Shown: piece by piece, positions 1 through 6,749 of the stretch
Layout of the letters: each line of letters begins with the position of its first letter
Position numbering within the stretch: the first letter of the stretch is position 1
DNA from: Oscillospiraceae bacterium
GTDB taxonomy: Bacteria > Bacillota_A > Clostridia > Oscillospirales > Oscillospiraceae
Direction of reading: 5' to 3'
NCBI GenBank assembly: GCA_017549325.1
Contig: JAFYVA010000046.1
Location: 1 to 29,007, forward strand
DNA length: 29,007 nucleotides
Program-made: the position numbers and the translations under genes
The notes under the pieces: generated by a model
Database searches by the model: none
Told to the model about the DNA's origin: nothing
Seen by the model: only the letters and a program-made list of their open reading frames with translations

Positions 1-1079
1 GCGCCGCGGGCGCGCATGGAGGTAAAGGCCTCGTGGCCGGGGGTATCCAGGAAGGTGATGGGCTTGCCGTTGATCTCCACCTGATAAGCACCGATGTGCT
101 GGGTGATGCCGCCGGCCTCGCCGGAGGCAACGTGGGCGTTGCGGATATAGTCCAGCAGGCTGGTCTTACCGTGGTCAACGTGACCCATAACTACCACAAC
201 GGGAGCGCGGGGCAGCAGATCCTCCTCGGCGTCCTGATGGTCGTCGATGAGCTTCTCCTCGATGGTGATGACCACTTCCTTCTCCACCTTGCAACCCATT
301 TCCTCGGCAATAATGGCGGCGGTATCGAAGTCGATCATCTGGCTCAGGGCTGCCATAATGCCGTTCTTCATCAGGCACTTGACCACCTCGGCGCCGGTCT
401 TCTTCATGCGGCTGGCCAGCTCGCCAACGGAGATCTCATCGGGGATCTGCACGGTAACGGGGGTGTTCTTGATGACCTCAAGGCGCGGCTTACGCAGACG
501 GTCGGCCTCTTCCTGACGGCGCTTGTTGCTCTGGGGGCCGTTCTGGCGCTGCTTGGTGTTGCGGAACTTCTCCTTGTTCTGGAACTGATCGGCACCGCGA
601 CGGCCGCCCTGACGGCTCTCGGCCATGTCCTGCAGCTTCTCATCGTACTTGGCCATGTTCACATTGGTGGCCTTACGGGTGTCCACCACCTGCTTCTGAG
701 GCACACGGGACACGGGCTGCTGGACAGCGACAGCGCCCTCGGGCTTCTTCTGGCCCTGAGGAGCGTTGGGCTGCTTCTGCACATTGCCACCCTGCTGGGC
801 GGGCTTATTACCCTGCTTCTGGGTATTCTCGACCTTCTTGGTCTCTGCCTTCTTCTCCTCAACCTTGGCACCCTCGGCAAACACCGTGGCAATGCTGGAG
901 ATCTGGTTGTGCTGAGTCAGATACTCAAACACCAGAGACAGTTCGCGGTCTTCCAAAACCTGCATATGATTCTTGGGGGTCTCGGCATACTTGGTCAAGA
1001 TCTCCGTTACGTCCTTCGTGGCGACATTGAAATCCTTCGCCACCTCATGCACTCTGTACTTATTTGCTACGCTAGCCAA
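1..1079 (-). CDS. infB: Translation initiation factor IF-2 (N-terminal part, cut by window edge)
   Basis: IF-2 is the GTPase that brings initiator fMet-tRNA to the 30S subunit and promotes 50S joining. About 359 N-terminal residues are visible. An IF2_N helical domain opens the protein ([11 protein letters not shown], about residues 7-17). A long Gln/Lys/Pro/Ala-rich, probably disordered linker follows, then a second IF2_N-type domain at about 205-255. The G domain begins with the G1 P-loop GHVDHGKT at 299-306, and the G3 motif DTPGHEAF lies near the cut end. The start is TTG at 1079, with GGAGG nine bases upstream. The ATG just upstream (GGAGGTG context) is in another frame and hits a stop after seven codons. 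It is the last visible gene of the rimP-nusA operon. Identity is certain; the C-terminal domains lie outside the window. Confidence 0.97.
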   Translation of the reverse strand, partial: MASVANKYRVHEVAKDFNVATKDVTEILTKYAETPKNHMQVLEDRELSLVFEYLTQHNQISSIATVFAEGAKVEEKKAETKKVENTQKQGNKPAQQGGNVQKQPNAPQGQKKPEGAVAVQQPVSRVPQKQVVDTRKATNVNMAKYDEKLQDMAESRQGGRRGADQFQNKEKFRNTKQRQNGPQSNKRRQEEADRLRKPRLEVIKNTPVTVQIPDEISVGELASRMKKTGAEVVKCLMKNGIMAALSQMIDFDTAAIIAEEMGCKVEKEVVITIEEKLIDDHQDAEEDLLPRAPVVVVMGHVDHGKTSLLDYIRNAHVASGEAGGITQHIGAYQVEINGKPITFLDTPGHEAFTSMRARG

Positions 1080-1127
1080 ATAAAGCCACCTCCATCTGTG
1101 TGATGGGATGCGTTACCGCACCCGTTA

Positions 1128-1559
1128 TTACTGTTTCTTCGTCCGTGTTTTGCCGCTGCGCACGTTTTTCTCGTGGCGGGCCTGTTCGCGCTTGCGCTCC
1201 AGGGCGCGCTTGGCTTTCACCGCCAGCGCCTCGGCAGCGGGGACGAACTTCTCGTCCTTTGCCGCCAGTTTCTTCACCAGGGCCTCGGCAAAGCCGATAT
1301 CTGTCACCGCGCACATGGCCACACTGCTGCGGCCCAAGGCGCTGCCCAGCGCATCCTTGTCTGCCGGAACCGTCAGACAAAGGCAGGCGCCTGCTTGCGC
1401 GAAGGAAAACGCGCGGCGCTGGGAAGAGGGACCGGCATCCTGCGCCACGAAAATGACGCGGGCCTTCTTGGCGCGGGCAGCGCCGCCCACCGGCTCTTCA
1501 CCGATCTCCACGCGGCCGGCGCGATGGGCCAGACCCAACATAGAAAGGATATTGTCCAT
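1128..1559 (-). CDS. ylxQ: L7Ae/L30e/S12e/Gadd45-family ribosome-associated protein (YlxQ-like)
   Basis: A 143-residue protein from the L7Ae/L30e fold, found between rnpM and infB in Firmicutes nusA operons. Members of the fold bind kink-turn or similar RNA; the role of this branch in bacteria is not well settled. Visible signs are the opening LSMLGLAHRAGR, the KKARVIFVAQDA strand/helix, and a lysine/arginine-rich C-terminal tail (about residues 115-143) beyond the compact fold. The ATG at 1559 overlaps the rnpM stop by one base (TGATG), suggesting translational coupling. A GTG one codon upstream is the alternative start. Family assignment rests on fold-like motifs plus the very conserved position; the tail is longer than in the shortest homologues. 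Confidence 0.88.
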   Translation of the reverse strand: MDNILSMLGLAHRAGRVEIGEEPVGGAARAKKARVIFVAQDAGPSSQRRAFSFAQAGACLCLTVPADKDALGSALGRSSVAMCAVTDIGFAEALVKKLAAKDEKFVPAAEALAVKAKRALERKREQARHEKNVRSGKTRTKKQ

Positions 1560-1837
1560 CACAGATCACCGCTTTCCATCTGCTGCTCCAGCGCGTCGTA
1601 TACCGTCTCGGGGATCGCCATTTCAAAAGCGCGCTCCAAGGCACGGCTCTTGCGGGCTTTTTTCAAACACTCGCCGTCGTGGCACACATAGGCGCCGCGG
1701 CCGGACTTCTTACCGCTACCGTCCAGCACGATCTCCCCCTCGGGGGTGCGTACCACACGCAGCAGTTCTTTCTTATCCTTCATGGTCCGGCAGCCGACAC
1801 ATTGCCGCTGCGGGATCTTACGGGGCTTGACAGCCAT
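1559..1837 (-). CDS. rnpM: RNase P modulator RnpM (YlxR, DUF448)
   Basis: A 92-residue YlxR-family protein. The family signature is present: RQCVGCRT near the N-terminus and SGRGAYVC in the middle, followed by a helical C-terminus. In Bacillus the family has been reported to bind RNase P RNA and modulate its activity, hence the name RnpM; I infer the same role by homology. The ATG at 1837 has GGAGG eight bases upstream. The in-frame GTG three codons earlier would sit on the ribosome binding site and is rejected. It lies between nusA and ylxQ in the conserved order and overlaps ylxQ at its stop. Confidence 0.93.
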   Translation of the reverse strand: MAVKPRKIPQRQCVGCRTMKDKKELLRVVRTPEGEIVLDGSGKKSGRGAYVCHDGECLKKARKSRALERAFEMAIPETVYDALEQQMESGDL

Positions 1838-1861
1838 ATCGGCCACCTCCTTGTGTTATCC

Positions 1862-2923
1862 TCAGCCTTCCTCGCTGTAGGAGGCGGGCTTGATATCGAT
1901 CTTATAGCCGGTCAGGCGGGCTGCCAGACGGGCATTCTGACCCTCCTTGCCGATGGCGAGGCTCAGCTGGTCATCGGGAACGATGACGCGGCAGACCTTG
2001 CCCTCGCTGCCCAGCATGACCTCCACCACATCGGCGGGGGCAAGGGCGGCGGCAATGAACTCGGCGGGGTCCTCGCTGTACTTGATGATGTCGATCTTCT
2101 CGCCGCGGAGCTCCTCGACGATGGCGTTGACACGCTGGCCGCGGGGGCCGACACAGGCGCCGATGGGATCGATGTTCTCATCCTCGGACCAGACGGCCAT
2201 CTTGGTGCGGTTGCCGGCCTCGCGGGCGATGGCGCGGATCTCCACGCTGCCATCATAGATCTCGGGCACTTCCAGTTCAAACAGGCGCTTGACCAGACCG
2301 GGGTGGGTGCGGGAAATGAGCACCTGGGGGCCGCGGGTGGAGCGGCGCACCTCAACCAGATACACCTTCACCAGCTGACCCTCGCGGAGGGTCTCGCCGT
2401 CCACCTGCTCGTTGAGCGTCAGGACAGCCTCGGTAGACTCGCTGCCGGTGCCGATCTTCAGACCCACGTTGCCGGTGCGGGGATCGATGCGCATGACGGT
2501 ACCGGTGAGGATCTCATGCTGCTTGGAGTTGAACTCGTCATAGATCATGCCGTGCTCGGCCTCGCGCAGACCCTGAATGATGACCTGCTTACCGTTGCCG
2601 GCGGCGATGCGGCCGAACTCCACGTTCTCCACGGGCAGGTTCACGATACCGCCCAGCTCGTGCTTGGCGCTGAGGCGCTTGGCCTCCTCCAGAGAGATCT
2701 CGGTGCCGGGATTCTCCACCACTTCCACGATCTCCTTCTGCACGAACATCTTCAGTTCCTGCTTCTCCTCATCCACATCCACGATGACATTCTCCACGCC
2801 CTCATGGTCGCGCTTATAAGCAGTGGTCAGGGCCTGAATGATCTTGCCCATCATAAAGGTCTGGGGAATGCCGCGCTCTTTTTCCAGCATCGCCAGAGCC
2901 ACAAAGATCTCTTCACACTTCAT
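1862..2923 (-). CDS. nusA: Transcription termination/antitermination factor NusA
   Basis: NusA binds RNA polymerase and nascent RNA and affects pausing, intrinsic termination and antitermination. The 353-residue protein has the N-terminal RNAP-binding domain (about 1-125), an S1 domain (about 130-200, LTGTVMRID then LREGQLVKVYLVEV) and two KH domains (about 200-345, with IGACVGPRGQRV and LAIGKEGQNARLAARLTGYKIDI). It ends right after KH2, so it lacks the acidic repeats of the E. coli protein, as is usual in Gram-positives. The start is ATG 2923, with AAGGAG nine bases upstream. An in-frame TTG at 2950 is upstream of that site and rejected. It is second in the operon, 37 bases after rimP. The leader hairpins upstream of rimP may respond to NusA. 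Confidence 0.98.
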   Translation of the reverse strand: MKCEEIFVALAMLEKERGIPQTFMMGKIIQALTTAYKRDHEGVENVIVDVDEEKQELKMFVQKEIVEVVENPGTEISLEEAKRLSAKHELGGIVNLPVENVEFGRIAAGNGKQVIIQGLREAEHGMIYDEFNSKQHEILTGTVMRIDPRTGNVGLKIGTGSESTEAVLTLNEQVDGETLREGQLVKVYLVEVRRSTRGPQVLISRTHPGLVKRLFELEVPEIYDGSVEIRAIAREAGNRTKMAVWSEDENIDPIGACVGPRGQRVNAIVEELRGEKIDIIKYSEDPAEFIAAALAPADVVEVMLGSEGKVCRVIVPDDQLSLAIGKEGQNARLAARLTGYKIDIKPASYSEEG

Positions 2924-2960
2924 AATTCCATACTCCTTATTGTATTCCAATGATTACAAC

Positions 2961-3416
2961 TTAAAACTCAACACGCAGACGCACCAGCGCCATGTCGGAT
3001 TTTTCAAATTTCAGCGTCTCGCCGCCGCACTCCACGGTGACAGCACCGTTATCATATCCCGTCAGTACACCGGGGAACTCCTTGCGTCCGTTGACAGGCT
3101 TGTAGGTCTTGACCAGCACGGCAGAGCCCATAAAGCGCTCAAAATCGGAGGGGCGCTTCAGAGGACGCTCGGCACCGGCAGAGGACACCTCGAACATATA
3201 GCTGCCCTCGATGGGATCCACCTCGTCCAGCAGGTCGCTGACGCGGCGGGACACCGCCTCGCAATCGAGGATATCAATGCCGCCCTCTTTGTCCAGATAC
3301 AAGCGCAGATACCACTGACCGGCCTCACGGACATATTCCACATCCCACAGTTCGCAGCCGTTTTCCTCCGCCACGGGGGCGGCCAGATCCCATACGATCT
3401 CGGTTACTTTTTTCAT
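2961..3416 (-). CDS. rimP: Ribosome maturation factor RimP
   Basis: RimP is a 151-residue cytoplasmic factor needed for 30S subunit maturation. Motifs seen are ELWDVEYVREAGQWYLRLYLD in part, the DCEAVSRRVSDLLDEVDPI helix, and EVSSAGAERPLKRPSDFERF (the conserved SSPG/S.RPL region), followed by the C-terminal small beta domain (VLTGYDNGAVTVE, FEKSDMALVRLRVEF). ATG 3416 is preceded by GAGGG. A TTG-initiated extension to 3446 would run into the leader hairpin and is rejected. It is the first gene of the rimP-nusA-rnpM-ylxQ-infB operon. The leader holds two hairpins, the first terminator-like, so expression of the whole operon may be attenuated. Confidence 0.97.
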   Translation of the reverse strand: MKKVTEIVWDLAAPVAEENGCELWDVEYVREAGQWYLRLYLDKEGGIDILDCEAVSRRVSDLLDEVDPIEGSYMFEVSSAGAERPLKRPSDFERFMGSAVLVKTYKPVNGRKEFPGVLTGYDNGAVTVECGGETLKFEKSDMALVRLRVEF

Positions 3417-3440
3417 GTTTCCCTCGTTTCTCAACCTCTC

Positions 3441-3469
3441 GGGCAAATTTTAACAGTTCAAATTTGCCC
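3441..3469 (-). promoter_or_regulatory. Perfect 10-bp hairpin in the rimP leader, just upstream of the ribosome binding site
   Basis: On the minus strand GGGCAAATTT and AAATTTGCCC form an uninterrupted 10-bp stem with a 9-base loop. No U-tract follows, so it is not a terminator. It lies about 25 bases upstream of the rimP start and directly after the terminator-like hairpin at 3473-3499. It could protect the processed mRNA end or take part in a regulatory switch; neither is shown by the sequence. Confidence 0.6.
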
Positions 3470-3472
3470 AAC

Positions 3473-3499
3473 AAAAAGAGCGGACAGCGATGTCCACTC
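3473..3499 (-). terminator. Terminator-like hairpin inside the rimP-nusA leader (putative attenuator)
   Basis: On the minus strand GAGTGGACA and TGTCCGCTC form a 9-bp stem containing one G-U pair, with a 4-base loop, followed at once by TTTTTGTT. It lies about 25-45 bases downstream of the predicted start of transcription and about 60 bases before rimP. As it lies between promoter and first gene, it is a candidate attenuator rather than an end-of-operon terminator; no minus-strand gene upstream needs it. Confidence 0.65.
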
Positions 3500-3525
3500 T
3501 CAGTCAACTCTTACTAACATGGCAT

Positions 3526-3554
3526 ATCTTATCATAGTTTTTCCCCGATTGCAA
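3526..3554 (-). promoter_or_regulatory. Predicted sigma-A-type promoter of the rimP-nusA-infB operon
   Basis: On the minus strand a -35 box TTGCAA (3554-3549) is separated by 17 bases from a -10 box TAAGAT (3531-3526). The leader to rimP would be about 100 bases and include both hairpins. The prediction is from consensus match and position only. Confidence 0.6.
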
Positions 3555-3587
3555 GGCTTTTTCTCAAAAAAGAATGCTAAAATGAGA

Positions 3588-3612
3588 CAAAAGACCGCCC
3601 GCAGGCGGTCTT
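3588..3612 (-). terminator. Intrinsic terminator after the cysteine desulfidase gene
   Basis: AAGACCGCC (3591-3599) and GGCGGTCTT (3604-3612) form a 9-bp stem with a 4-base loop. On the minus strand TTTTGTCTC follows, about 20 bases after the stop of the gene at 3631-4899. The plus strand also has a T run, so it may work in both directions. Confidence 0.85.
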
Positions 3613-3630
3613 TTTATCTCTTTTTTGCGG

Positions 3631-4899
3631 TTATTCTGTCATGATCTTCAAAATCACGCGGTCGGTCTCACGCATACCCTGCGAGGCCAGCACACCCACG
3701 TTGCGGATGGTGTGCTCCACATCCTCGCCCATGATGCCGTGTCCGGCCTTGAAGCTATCGTCGGAGAGATACATATTGTAGCCCAGAATGCCGCACTCCA
3801 CGCCCATGGCGATCTTGGCGGCACAGGATGCCTTGGCGCCGTCGCAGATGCAGCCGGAGATCATGGCCACGGCGTTCTGCAGCGTAGCGGCAATACCCTC
3901 GTAACCGGCACCGCGGAGCCACGCGATACCGCAGCCGGCACCCACACCGGCGCTGACGGCGCCGCAGTAGGCGCTGAGGCGGCCGATACCGGTCTTTTGA
4001 TGGATGGTGATAAGGTCGGAGAGGGTCACGGCGCGGAGGATGGTCTCCTCGTCCTTGCCCATCAGCGTACCGTAACGCCACACGGGGACAGAGGCGGTGA
4101 TACCCTGATTGCCGGAGCCGGAGACGATGACCACCGGCATCTCGCAGCCGTTCATACGGGCATCGCTGCCTGCGGCAGCCCATGCGCGGGCCTGCGTCTC
4201 CATACTGTCGCTGCCCTTGAGGAGGGTAGAGCCGATGTTGGCGCCCCAGGAATTCTCCAGACCCTCTCTGGCGATGGCGGTGTTCTTCTCGATCTGGCGG
4301 CCGATCAGGGGCTTGATCTTCTCCAGAGGTACGGTTTCAGCAAAGGTAATGATGTCCTGAACATTCAGTACGGACTTATCCTGCAGGTTGTCCTCGGCAT
4401 TGGCGGTGAGGGGCTTTTCCAGCAGGACTTCGTCGTCTTTCTTAATCAATACGATGTTGGTGTGGTTGTTGGCAACCCGCACCGTCGCCGTATGGCCGTC
4501 CAGCTTGCCGTGGAGGCAGATGTCCAGCATACAGGGTGTCTCGGGGCAGGTGATGCGGATGGGGGTGCTGTCCAGATACGCCTGAATGCTCTCCACATCC
4601 TCTTGCGTTACGTTGGCAATGACCTGCAATTCCGCGTCGGCGTCGCCTGCCACAATACCTACCGCGATGGCAGCGTCGATGCCGCGACGGCCATCAGTAT
4701 TGGGAACGACCACAGACTTCACGTTCTTGAGGATATTGCCGCTGACCTCAGCCAGCACTTCTTCCGGTTTTCCGCCCAGCACCTTGCGCAACTTGGCAGC
4801 ACAGTACGCAACGGCGATGGGCTCTGTACACCCGGTTGCCAGGAGGAGTTCTTCCTCCAGGATGGCCAGATAGGCCTCCATTTTTTTCTCGTTCAACAT
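3631..4899 (-). CDS. cyuA: L-cysteine desulfidase family protein (CyuA/YhaM, UPF0597, serine dehydratase alpha-like)
   Basis: The 422-residue protein matches the UPF0597/CyuA family, Fe-S enzymes that split L-cysteine into pyruvate, ammonia and sulfide. The opening ELLLATGCTEPIAVAY is diagnostic. The cysteine-rich C-terminal half resembles the alpha subunit of Fe-S L-serine dehydratases: NGCEMP, YCGAVSAGVGAGCGIAW and ISGCICDGAKASCAAK supply likely cluster cysteines. The start is ATG 4899 with AAGGAG ten bases upstream; a longer ATG start at 4920 overlaps that site. It follows the deaminase gene by 53 bases and ends at a strong terminator. No cysteine transporter or CyuR-like regulator is beside it, so the substrate is assigned by family only. 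Serine dehydratase activity is the main alternative. Confidence 0.85.
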   Translation of the reverse strand: MLNEKKMEAYLAILEEELLLATGCTEPIAVAYCAAKLRKVLGGKPEEVLAEVSGNILKNVKSVVVPNTDGRRGIDAAIAVGIVAGDADAELQVIANVTQEDVESIQAYLDSTPIRITCPETPCMLDICLHGKLDGHTATVRVANNHTNIVLIKKDDEVLLEKPLTANAEDNLQDKSVLNVQDIITFAETVPLEKIKPLIGRQIEKNTAIAREGLENSWGANIGSTLLKGSDSMETQARAWAAAGSDARMNGCEMPVVIVSGSGNQGITASVPVWRYGTLMGKDEETILRAVTLSDLITIHQKTGIGRLSAYCGAVSAGVGAGCGIAWLRGAGYEGIAATLQNAVAMISGCICDGAKASCAAKIAMGVECGILGYNMYLSDDSFKAGHGIMGEDVEHTIRNVGVLASQGMRETDRVILKIMTE

Positions 4900-4952
4900 C
4901 GTATCGTATCTCCTTTGCATATTTGGTATGTATATTGGTATGGAATTGTTTT

Positions 4953-5435
4953 TTATTGCAGAGCGGGGACATCGTCCTCCAGCTTCACCCAGTCCTCCAC
5001 ATCCACCACGGTGAATTCCGTCTCGGTGTTGCGGATGACCACTTTCTCGATGCCGGCGTTAATCACAAGGCGGCGGCACATGGAGCAGGAGGTGGCGTTG
5101 GGCAACAGTTCACCTGTCCGGGCGTCGCGGCCCACCAGATAGAGGGTGCTGCCCACGGTATCGCGGCGGGCGGCGGAGATGATGGCATTGGCCTCGGCGT
5201 GGACGCTGCGGCACAGCTCATAGCGCTCACCGCTGGGGATCTTCATGGCCTCTCGGGTGCAAAAGCCCATGTCCACACAGTTCTGCCGGCCACGGGGCGC
5301 GCCGTTATAGCCGGTGGAGATGATCTCGTCATTCTTCACGATGATGGCACCGTACACCCGACGCAGGCAGGTGGCGCGATCCAGCACCGTCTCAGCGATG
5401 TTCAGGTAGTAGTTTTCCTTGCTGATGCGTCCCAT
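4953..5435 (-). CDS. dCMP deaminase / cytidine-deoxycytidylate deaminase family protein (ComEB-like)
   Basis: A 160-residue zinc deaminase. The zinc site is visible: His79-Ala-Glu81 in VHAEANAI, and Cys117/Cys120 in SCSMC. dCMP deaminases make dUMP for dTMP synthesis, and the Firmicute member is called ComEB. The N-terminus (NYYLNIAETVLDRATCLRRVYGAIIV) and YNGAPRG are typical of that group. Two deviations are Ser in place of the usual Pro before the first cysteine of the CxxC pair, and an inserted loop (about 103-115) before it. The start is ATG 5435, nine bases after GGAG; an ATG two codons earlier is only three bases from the site. A near-perfect promoter lies at 5475-5503. The exact nucleotide substrate is not certain. 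Confidence 0.88.
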   Translation of the reverse strand: MGRISKENYYLNIAETVLDRATCLRRVYGAIIVKNDEIISTGYNGAPRGRQNCVDMGFCTREAMKIPSGERYELCRSVHAEANAIISAARRDTVGSTLYLVGRDARTGELLPNATSCSMCRRLVINAGIEKVVIRNTETEFTVVDVEDWVKLEDDVPALQ

Positions 5436-5474
5436 AATCATTCGCTCCTTTTTTCGCACAGTACTCTAGGATAA

Positions 5475-5503
5475 ATTATACTGGTTTTCCCGCTGTTTTT
5501 CAA
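5475..5503 (-). promoter_or_regulatory. Predicted promoter of the deaminase gene
   Basis: On the minus strand TTGAAA (5503-5498) and TATAAT (5480-5475) are separated by 17 bases, a very good sigma-A match, about 40 bases upstream of the ATG at 5435. It probably also serves the cysteine desulfidase gene downstream. Confidence 0.8.
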
Positions 5504-5571
5504 TCGTTGCCCCTTAAAAACACCACCGCAATATCACCAAAATTTGTTTGCTGTTTTTGAAAAAAACATAA

Positions 5572-5597
5572 AAAGACCCGCTTCACAGCGGGTCTTT
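5572..5597 (-). terminator. Intrinsic terminator of the DUF4358-DHHW-MBOAT-DHHW operon
   Basis: AAAGACCCGCT (5572-5582) and AGCGGGTCTTT (5587-5597) form a perfect 11-bp stem with a 4-base loop. On the minus strand it is followed by TTTATGTTTTTTTC. It begins 13 bases after the stop of the second DHHW gene. Confidence 0.9.
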
Positions 5598-5609
5598 CTG
5601 GCAAAATGT

Positions 5610-6734
5610 TCAGTTCAGCTTAAACAGATTGTTGTCGGAGGCAAAGTTGGTCAGTTCGTAGAGGACCAGCACATCGGTGCAGCTGTCTGCAAGCGCCTGT
5701 ACCTCCTCGCGGCAGTGACGCAGGTCCACGAGCGTGATGGTATCGTAATCCTCCGTCAGGAAGGGCACAAAGCTGTTGGCAAAGCTGTCCTTGATGAGCA
5801 GGAGGCTTCGGCCTGTTTCGGCACCCGTGGTGATGACCACCTTGGCATAGTTGCCGCCCATGAAGATCTTGTAGTGGTCCTTCTCCTCCAGTGCCTCCAT
5901 GCTGTAGATGCTGTTGCTGAGCGTACCGTCGCTATCCACCGACTCGACCTGCACATCGGGCGCGATGGAGAGGGTGTCGCAGACGCTGTCAGGCAGCATC
6001 ACCTGAGAATACAGCGTACCGCGGAAGGAATCGGACACCTGCTCCAGCTTCCAATCCTGCACCGCATATCCGGTGGCGGCGCACCACACCTCGTAGGCGT
6101 TCAGCGCACCCTCCGTGGTCCAGTGGTGGTCGGTGCGGTAGTAGTTCCCCTCACCGGAGAGCACCGATCGGGTATCGATAAACTGATCGCCGAAACGGTC
6201 GGTCATAGTGTCAAAGCACTTGCCAGCATCGAAGAGTTGGGCGTTGGCAGGGAGCTTCTCCGGGAGCATATAGGCGGGGGTGGGAGCCATCAGCAGGTGG
6301 CAGATCTTGTCGTCATTGGCCTCGAAAAATTTCTCCACCTGCTGCAGGTTCTTGATAAACTGCTTTTCATCGAAGGTGTCGGGTGTCACCTTGGCAAAAT
6401 AGTGTCCGTCCTCGCCCAGCCAGGTGTTGTTGATCTCCTGTTTGCCCATGAGCTGCTGAGCAGAGGAGGCCGTCTCCATCCAGAAGTCACGCAGGAGGAT
6501 CTGGTCGGCGGTGTACTCCTCCACATCGGCGGTATAGCTGCCGCCGAAGAGCGCCCGGAAGCTGAACGCGGGACGCTGCTCCAGATAACGGTTCTCATTG
6601 GGCGAGAACTGGCGGTCGGGCAGCACGATGGAACCAAGGGAGACGGCGGCCAGAATGGCGAAGATCACCACCAGCGGCAACAGCTCGCGGCGCACGGTTT
6701 TTTCGAGGCGGCGGCCCGTTTTCTTTTCATTCAT
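5610..6734 (-). CDS. DHHW family protein (AlgJ/AlgX/SGNH-like), second of two in the operon
   Basis: A 374-residue protein with a short basic cytoplasmic N-terminus, one membrane segment (about 18-38), then an extracytoplasmic domain. The family motif is RTDHHW at 200-205, and a candidate serine nucleophile is Ser317 in KDSFANS. The Asp-His pair plus serine matches the catalytic layout known for AlgJ/AlgX acetyltransferases, which act beside an MBOAT protein in alginate O-acetylation. NENRYLEQRP at about 46-55 is a typical DHHW-family N-terminal element. It is the last gene of the operon, 15 bases after the MBOAT gene, and a strong terminator follows. Role in acylating a surface polymer is inferred from family and context; the polymer is unknown. 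Confidence 0.88.
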   Translation of the reverse strand: MNEKKTGRRLEKTVRRELLPLVVIFAILAAVSLGSIVLPDRQFSPNENRYLEQRPAFSFRALFGGSYTADVEEYTADQILLRDFWMETASSAQQLMGKQEINNTWLGEDGHYFAKVTPDTFDEKQFIKNLQQVEKFFEANDDKICHLLMAPTPAYMLPEKLPANAQLFDAGKCFDTMTDRFGDQFIDTRSVLSGEGNYYRTDHHWTTEGALNAYEVWCAATGYAVQDWKLEQVSDSFRGTLYSQVMLPDSVCDTLSIAPDVQVESVDSDGTLSNSIYSMEALEEKDHYKIFMGGNYAKVVITTGAETGRSLLLIKDSFANSFVPFLTEDYDTITLVDLRHCREEVQALADSCTDVLVLYELTNFASDNNLFKLN

Positions 6735-6749
6735 CGCAAGGCCACCTCC

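Noticed and set aside
2924..2950. Longer TTG-initiated nusA start
   Set aside because: The ribosome binding site AAGGAG lies inside this extension and points to ATG 2923; NusA homologues begin there.
3500..3520. Six-codon frame (ATG to TGA) at the start of the rimP leader that could be a leader peptide
   Set aside because: The ATG would coincide with the predicted start of transcription and no ribosome binding site precedes it; chance is the better explanation.
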